From positions 62,001 to 126,000 of the forward strand of contig NZ_BAEP01000054.1 in the NCBI RefSeq assembly GCF_000315015.1: DNA of 64,000 bases, in the 5' to 3' direction. Below, in pieces: positions 60,086 to 64,000 of the stretch. This DNA is from Paraglaciecola mesophila KMM 241. GTDB lineage: Bacteria; Pseudomonadota; Gammaproteobacteria; Enterobacterales; Alteromonadaceae. A program made the position numbers and the translations under genes. The notes under the pieces are model-generated. The model did no database searches, was not told the origin of the DNA, and worked only from the letters and a program-made list of their open reading frames with translations. Numbering within the stretch: position 1 is the stretch's first letter; each line of letters begins with the position of its first letter.

Positions 60086-60541
60086 TTAGCAGGTTCTTGC
60101 ACGTTGCTGACTTGCTATAATACAACGACACAATCGACGATAGTCTTTCTCACTAACGCTGTCCTTGAATATCCAACTCCAACGAATAGAAGCCTTCTGG
60201 GGTTGATGTCGCTGTAACAGAGGTATGCGTTGCACCCATAGTAGACTGCCGAGCATTTTAGATTGCTCACCAATCCACCAATTTGCATCTTGCCTGGCAT
60301 TGAGATAATTCCACTCACCTTCGTAGCTCACCTGCACCACGAACTTAGCGTGTTCTCTTTTTCGCCAGATGCTTATGCAGTAGATTGTAAGCAAACTGCC
60401 TAATATGAACTGCAGTAATAACTGATAACGCAGGCTATGAGGCTGCCAAGCAAAAACACTTGTTAATAAAACAACATAAGCCAAACAGGCAATATACGCT
60501 TGCATTCGCGACGGTTTTACTTCAACTCTATACTTTGACAC
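60086..60541 (-). CDS. ygfX: YgfX family membrane protein (CptA)
   Basis: A 151-residue inner membrane protein downstream of sdhE. It has two adjacent hydrophobic segments ([18 protein letters not shown] and [20 protein letters not shown]), then a cytoplasmic domain with [17 protein letters not shown] and a Cys/Arg-rich end. YgfX was described as the toxin CptA of a YgfYX pair, but later work treats SdhE as a flavinylation factor, so the toxin role is disputed. It overlaps sdhE by 14 bases, which indicates coupled translation. Confidence 0.8.
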   Translation of the reverse strand: MSKYRVEVKPSRMQAYIACLAYVVLLTSVFAWQPHSLRYQLLLQFILGSLLTIYCISIWRKREHAKFVVQVSYEGEWNYLNARQDANWWIGEQSKMLGSLLWVQRIPLLQRHQPQKASIRWSWIFKDSVSEKDYRRLCRCIIASQQRARTC

Positions 60542-60779
60542 GACTTAATATGTGATCTATCAGGCGCTTGTAATCAGGATTATTACACGCTTGATGGCCC
60601 ATAAGCCAAGCGTATAAATCGGGATCATCACATGTTAGCAGGCTCTCAAAAATAACTTTATCCGCTTCAGATAAATCGTTAAATCCCTCTTCGACAAACG
60701 GCATAAAGATAACATCTAATTCTAACATTCCGCGCCGGCATGCCCATTTCAGGCGCGCATATCTTTGTTTGGTAAACAT
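60528..60779 (-). CDS. sdhE: FAD assembly factor SdhE
   Basis: An 83-residue helical protein that promotes covalent FAD attachment to SdhA and FrdA. It contains the key RGMLELD motif at residues 16-22 ([14 protein letters not shown]), with the conserved Gly and Glu. The C-terminal half ([16 protein letters not shown]) matches the family. It is the first gene of sdhE-ygfX, divergent from ygfZ, a common gammaproteobacterial layout. Confidence 0.96.
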   Translation of the reverse strand: MFTKQRYARLKWACRRGMLELDVIFMPFVEEGFNDLSEADKVIFESLLTCDDPDLYAWLMGHQACNNPDYKRLIDHILSRVKV

Positions 60780-60936
60780 GGATCATCCTATTGTGATTAT
60801 TCGAGCGCAGTTTAGCATAATTTACCGTGTATAATCCTCATCTGAAACGCCATTGCTTTCTCAATATTTCCCCTTGCTAAAAAGCATTTTAACCTCATAT
60901 TAATTATCCATTACGAATTAAGCTGAGATAACACTT

Positions 60937-61896
60937 GTGATAAACACCATTGATACCGCGGACACCATCCCTGCAGATTTTATTTGTCGCTTAGATGACT
61001 TGCATGTACTTAACATCAGTGGTGAAGAGCGTATCAAATACTTGCAAGGCCAGGTCACCGCTGACATGACAAAACTTAGCGCCCATGATGCTCTGTTTGG
61101 CAGCCACTGTGACTTTAAAGGCAAGACTTGGAACATTTTTTACGCCCTAGAGCACAATGAGTCTGTGCTTTTCGTAAGCCATAAAGAGAGTGCCGCGGCG
61201 TCATTGCCCGAACTTAAAAAATACGGCGTGTTCGCTAAAGTCGACTTTGTCGATGAGCCAACCCAGTGGTCATGCTTTGGTGGACAAGGGCAGCAGCTAG
61301 AGGCTGTTATCAGTAAATTATTTGGTGATATACCGGCTGAACACCTACAATCGCTTAGCAATGCTAACGGTGTGGTGTTAGCTCTAGGCTCAGAAAATAA
61401 ACGCTTCATGCTTGTACTAACACCTGAAGGCCAAGCTCAATTAGCGCTACATGAAACGCTAACATATGCTGATAAGACGCTATGGGAAGTGCTTGATATA
61501 AAAACAGGGATTGCTGAATTGCGTGCTGCCACCAGCAATGAATTTGTACCTCAAATGATGAACTTACAAGCACTAGATGGCATCAGTTTTAACAAGGGTT
61601 GTTACATGGGTCAAGAAGTGGTGGCTCGGACTAAGTTTTTGGGGAAAAACAAGCGAGCGGCTTTCATACTTAAGGCTGACGAATCGGTAAATCTACTACC
61701 AGGCGATAACCTTGAAATTCCGGTCGGCGAAAACTGGCGAAAGGGGGGCACAGTGCTGCGCAGTGCAACCTTAGGCAAAGAAACTTGGTTATTAGCCGTT
61801 GTGGCAAACGATACTGAAGTTAATTCGATAATGCGTTTGAAAGATCGACCTAATGCGGTATTTACCGTGCAATCTCTGCCATATTCATTAGAATAA
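60937..61896 (+). CDS. ygfZ: tRNA-modifying / Fe-S assembly protein YgfZ
   Basis: Folate-binding GcvT-like protein of 319 residues that supports MiaB and other Fe-S enzymes. It contains the near-invariant signature KGCYMGQEVVARTKF (KGCYxGQE) at about residue 226, and HVLNISGEERIKYLQGQVTA near the N-terminus. It starts at GTG 60937 with GAG nine bases upstream; no ATG is better placed. Divergent from sdhE. Confidence 0.95.
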   Translation: MINTIDTADTIPADFICRLDDLHVLNISGEERIKYLQGQVTADMTKLSAHDALFGSHCDFKGKTWNIFYALEHNESVLFVSHKESAAASLPELKKYGVFAKVDFVDEPTQWSCFGGQGQQLEAVISKLFGDIPAEHLQSLSNANGVVLALGSENKRFMLVLTPEGQAQLALHETLTYADKTLWEVLDIKTGIAELRAATSNEFVPQMMNLQALDGISFNKGCYMGQEVVARTKFLGKNKRAAFILKADESVNLLPGDNLEIPVGENWRKGGTVLRSATLGKETWLLAVVANDTEVNSIMRLKDRPNAVFTVQSLPYSLE

Positions 61897-61964
61897 AAGG
61901 CGAATACTTAATTTTTAATCGGTGAATATTTCATGTATTCACCACCAATTTTTATGGGTACCCA

Positions 61965-62450
61965 ATGAATATAACCACCAACACAGTCGTTACCATGCAC
62001 TTCACTGTAAGTGCGCCCGATGGCACACAAATCGACTCGTCAAAAGAATCAGAACCAATGGTTTTCTTGCAAGGTAGTCATTACCTGATCCAAGGTTTAG
62101 AAGATCATTTGGAAGGTAAAGAGGTTGGTGAGAAATTCGTTATCGATATCGAGCCTGAACAAGCCTATGGCGAGCGCCACGACACCCTAGTTCAAGAAGT
62201 GCCACGTTCAATGTTCGAAGGTATGGAAATTGAGCCAGGTATGACATTCCGAGCAACCACAGATGAAGGCGAGCAGTCTGTGATGATCCTTGATGTTGAT
62301 GAAGAAACCGTTGTGGTTGATGGCAATCATCCGTTGTCTGGCCTGACGCTTACATTTGATGTAGAGGTATTAGAAGTACGCGCGGCAACTGAAGAAGAAA
62401 TAGCCCACGGCCATCCTCATACTGCTGAAGGATGTGGCCACACCCATTAG
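61965..62450 (+). CDS. FKBP-type peptidyl-prolyl isomerase, SlyD-like
   Basis: A 161-residue isomerase and chaperone. It has the FKBP fold (VVTMHFTVSAPDGTQIDSSK; GLEDHLEGKEVGEKFVIDIE) with the insert-in-flap domain (PEQAYGERHDTLVQEVPRSM) and the core NHPLSGLTLTFDVEVLEVRA. It ends in a metal-binding His/Cys tail (HGHPHTAEGCGHTH). This matches the shorter Pseudomonas/Vibrio type of SlyD, lacking the long tail of E. coli SlyD. A nickel role through the tail is inference. Confidence 0.92.
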   Translation: MNITTNTVVTMHFTVSAPDGTQIDSSKESEPMVFLQGSHYLIQGLEDHLEGKEVGEKFVIDIEPEQAYGERHDTLVQEVPRSMFEGMEIEPGMTFRATTDEGEQSVMILDVDEETVVVDGNHPLSGLTLTFDVEVLEVRAATEEEIAHGHPHTAEGCGHTH

Positions 62451-62493
62451 TAGATAATACTAATCGGGTAAGACTAACCGGTAATAAACACAA

Positions 62494-62518
62494 ACGAGGC
62501 CAAATGGCCTCGTTTTTT
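62494..62518 (+). terminator. Terminator after the SlyD-like gene
   Basis: acgaggccaaatggcctcgt followed by ttttt. A nine-base stem with a very short loop ends the gene and faces glnB. Confidence 0.88.
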
Positions 62519-62542
62519 ATAGCATGTGCTCAAGCACTTGAA

Positions 62543-62905
<363 letters not shown>

Positions 62906-63736
62906 TTAATCATAAATTGTGGGAATAGGTACACGTTTATGTTGCGTCTTTTTATAAATTTCCAATAGGCGATCTGTTACTTGTTGTGGCACAGGCTTCC
63001 CTTCAAGAAAATCGTCAATGTCATCATAACTCATTCCCAATGCTTGCTCGTCAGCTTTTTGCGGGCTTAAGCTCTCAAGATCAGCTGTCGGCGCTTTATG
63101 TACAAGGTTATCGGGTGCGCCCAAATAACTTGCGACCTGTCTAACCTGACGTTTATTCAGGCCAAACATTGGCGCCAAATCACAAGCGCCATCACCGTAC
63201 TTAGTATAGAACCCAGTGATATTCTCAGCAGAATGATCCGTACCTAACACTAAACCGTCAAGCATGCCTGCAATTTCATATTGCACAACCATGCGTGTTC
63301 TTGCTTTAACATTGCCTTTAACAAAATCACGTTTGGTATCGCTAGCAGGTAGTAGCCCTGCGTCACTTAATGCTTTGCTCGTTTGCTCATCAATCGCATC
63401 TGCACCAGGCTGCACGTTGACCGATATTGATTGGCTCGGTTGGATAAAATCAATCGACAATTGTGCGTCGTCTTCATCGGCTTGCACTTTATAAGGCAAC
63501 CGCACAGCAACAAATTGGTAATCAGAGCTTGATGGTGAATTCAATTGATTCACCGCAATTTGTGCTAATCGACCTAGAGTGCAAGAGTCTATTCCACCAC
63601 TGATCCCCAGTACCAGGGTCTTTAACCCCGAAGCAACCAGATGGGATTTAATAAAATTAACACGGGTTTGTACTTCGCTTTCAACATCAATTTGCGGTTT
63701 CACACGCATTTCGTCAATCACCGCTTGCTTGTGCAT
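62906..63736 (-). CDS. nadE: NAD+ synthetase, ammonia-dependent
   Basis: Last step of NAD synthesis, amidating NaAD with ammonia and ATP. From the ATG at 63736 the protein has 276 residues, close to the E. coli enzyme (275). The ATP P-loop [11 protein letters not shown] is at residues 41-51, and [20 protein letters not shown] carries the active-site Asp and His. It ends in the substrate-contacting [14 protein letters not shown]. No glutaminase domain is present. GAGAG precedes the ATG by about five bases; the in-frame start 15 codons upstream is less likely. Confidence 0.96.
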   Translation of the reverse strand: MHKQAVIDEMRVKPQIDVESEVQTRVNFIKSHLVASGLKTLVLGISGGIDSCTLGRLAQIAVNQLNSPSSSDYQFVAVRLPYKVQADEDDAQLSIDFIQPSQSISVNVQPGADAIDEQTSKALSDAGLLPASDTKRDFVKGNVKARTRMVVQYEIAGMLDGLVLGTDHSAENITGFYTKYGDGACDLAPMFGLNKRQVRQVASYLGAPDNLVHKAPTADLESLSPQKADEQALGMSYDDIDDFLEGKPVPQQVTDRLLEIYKKTQHKRVPIPTIYD

Positions 63737-63834
63737 TTTTCTCTCACTCTGCTGGTAAAACTGATTATTAGAATGGCCCACTGATAGCTGACACCTGCGT
63801 TATAAATCCAGTCAGGAACCATAAGGCTGAAAAA

Positions 63835-63999
63835 TCAGGGCTGAATAATAACCTTTAGCCCATTTCCTTCTTTTACATTCAATGCTTCATAGGGTGACAA
63901 AGGTGCATGTCCCACTAATCCACTATTAGAGCCATTCATCGATGCATATATTTTGCTTTGGCCCAACATTAGATTTTCTATGACACCTCTTTGGTAACT
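63835..63999 (-). CDS. 3' end of an unidentified gene, cut by the window edge
   Basis: An open frame runs from the window edge to TGA at 63835, covering the last 54 residues of a protein. It starts SYQRGVIENLMLGQSKIYAS and ends EGNGLKVIIQP. The frame has no stop within the window before the TGA. I cannot assign a family from this fragment. It lies 98 bases upstream of nadE on the same strand and might belong to the same transcript. The call rests only on the open frame and ordinary composition. Confidence 0.45.
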   Translation of the reverse strand, partial: SYQRGVIENLMLGQSKIYASMNGSNSGLVGHAPLSPYEALNVKEGNGLKVIIQP

Positions 64000-64000
64000 A

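Noticed and set aside
60086-60779. sdhE-ygfX as a toxin-antitoxin module
   Set aside because: The pair was once named CptBA, but SdhE is now best supported as the flavinylation factor, and sequence alone does not show toxicity here.

Overview
This window looks like core chromosome of a marine gammaproteobacterium in the order Alteromonadales, probably Alteromonadaceae close to Paraglaciecola, Glaciecola or Alteromonas. That placement is inferred from the protein flavour, the gene neighbourhoods (bamB-yfgM-hisS-ispG-rodZ-pilW-rlmN; tig-clpP-clpX-lon-hupB-ppiD; nadB/rpoE-rseA-rseB-rseC-lepA-lepB-rnc-era) and a palindromic repeat with TACCAATTCCATTAA ends that I recall from this group. No phage, transposase, CRISPR array, rRNA or integron is visible, and base composition looks even throughout.

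Layout. 1-6.8 kb: a FecA-like TonB-dependent receptor, a membrane-anchored coiled-coil protein of unknown role, an M1 aminopeptidase lipoprotein, a SmrA-like protein and an untracked 53-residue ORF. 6.8-20.6 kb: purine and translation genes (purL, guaA, guaB, tadA) with mltF (long acidic tail), a PspB-like small protein, an acyltransferase with a coupled 31-residue ORF, yaeQ and xseA. 20.9-30.2 kb: one long minus-strand cluster from rlmN to der, covering rRNA/tRNA modification, type IV pilus stability, cell shape, isoprenoids, histidyl-tRNA synthetase, the SecYEG accessory YfgM, outer membrane assembly (BamB) and ribosome assembly (Der). 30.3-39.8 kb: ndk, then a protein quality-control block (tig, clpP, clpX, lon, hupB, ppiD); lon has a convincing sigma-32 promoter. 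40.1-40.5 kb: a four-tRNA operon (Pro-Arg-His-Leu) behind a stringent-type promoter.

41-50 kb: a membrane/GNAT-like fusion protein, folD, a DUF1415 gene, a four-gene GldA/GldF/GldG/DUF4340 ABC-transporter operon, an SMP (AhpA) protein, a TatD-family nuclease and pdxH. 50-57.3 kb: rpoE-rseABC and lepA-lepB-rnc-era, with a good sigma-E promoter before rpoE. 57.4-64 kb: nadB, a MaoC-like protein, sdhE-ygfX, ygfZ, a SlyD-like isomerase, nadE-glnB, and the 3' end of an unidentified gene cut by the window edge.

Most of the window is ordinary core genome. Its less usual content is a set of small ORFs with good ribosome-binding sites (31, 52, 53 and 57 residues), a Gld-type transporter operon outside gliding bacteria, unusual domain joins (PilW plus LysM, YgjV-like membrane domain plus GNAT-like domain), a 100-residue acidic tail on MltF, and two related palindromic repeats. 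I found no clear new defence or mobile system. The Gld-like operon and the coupled 31-residue ORF are the best candidates for undescribed biology.
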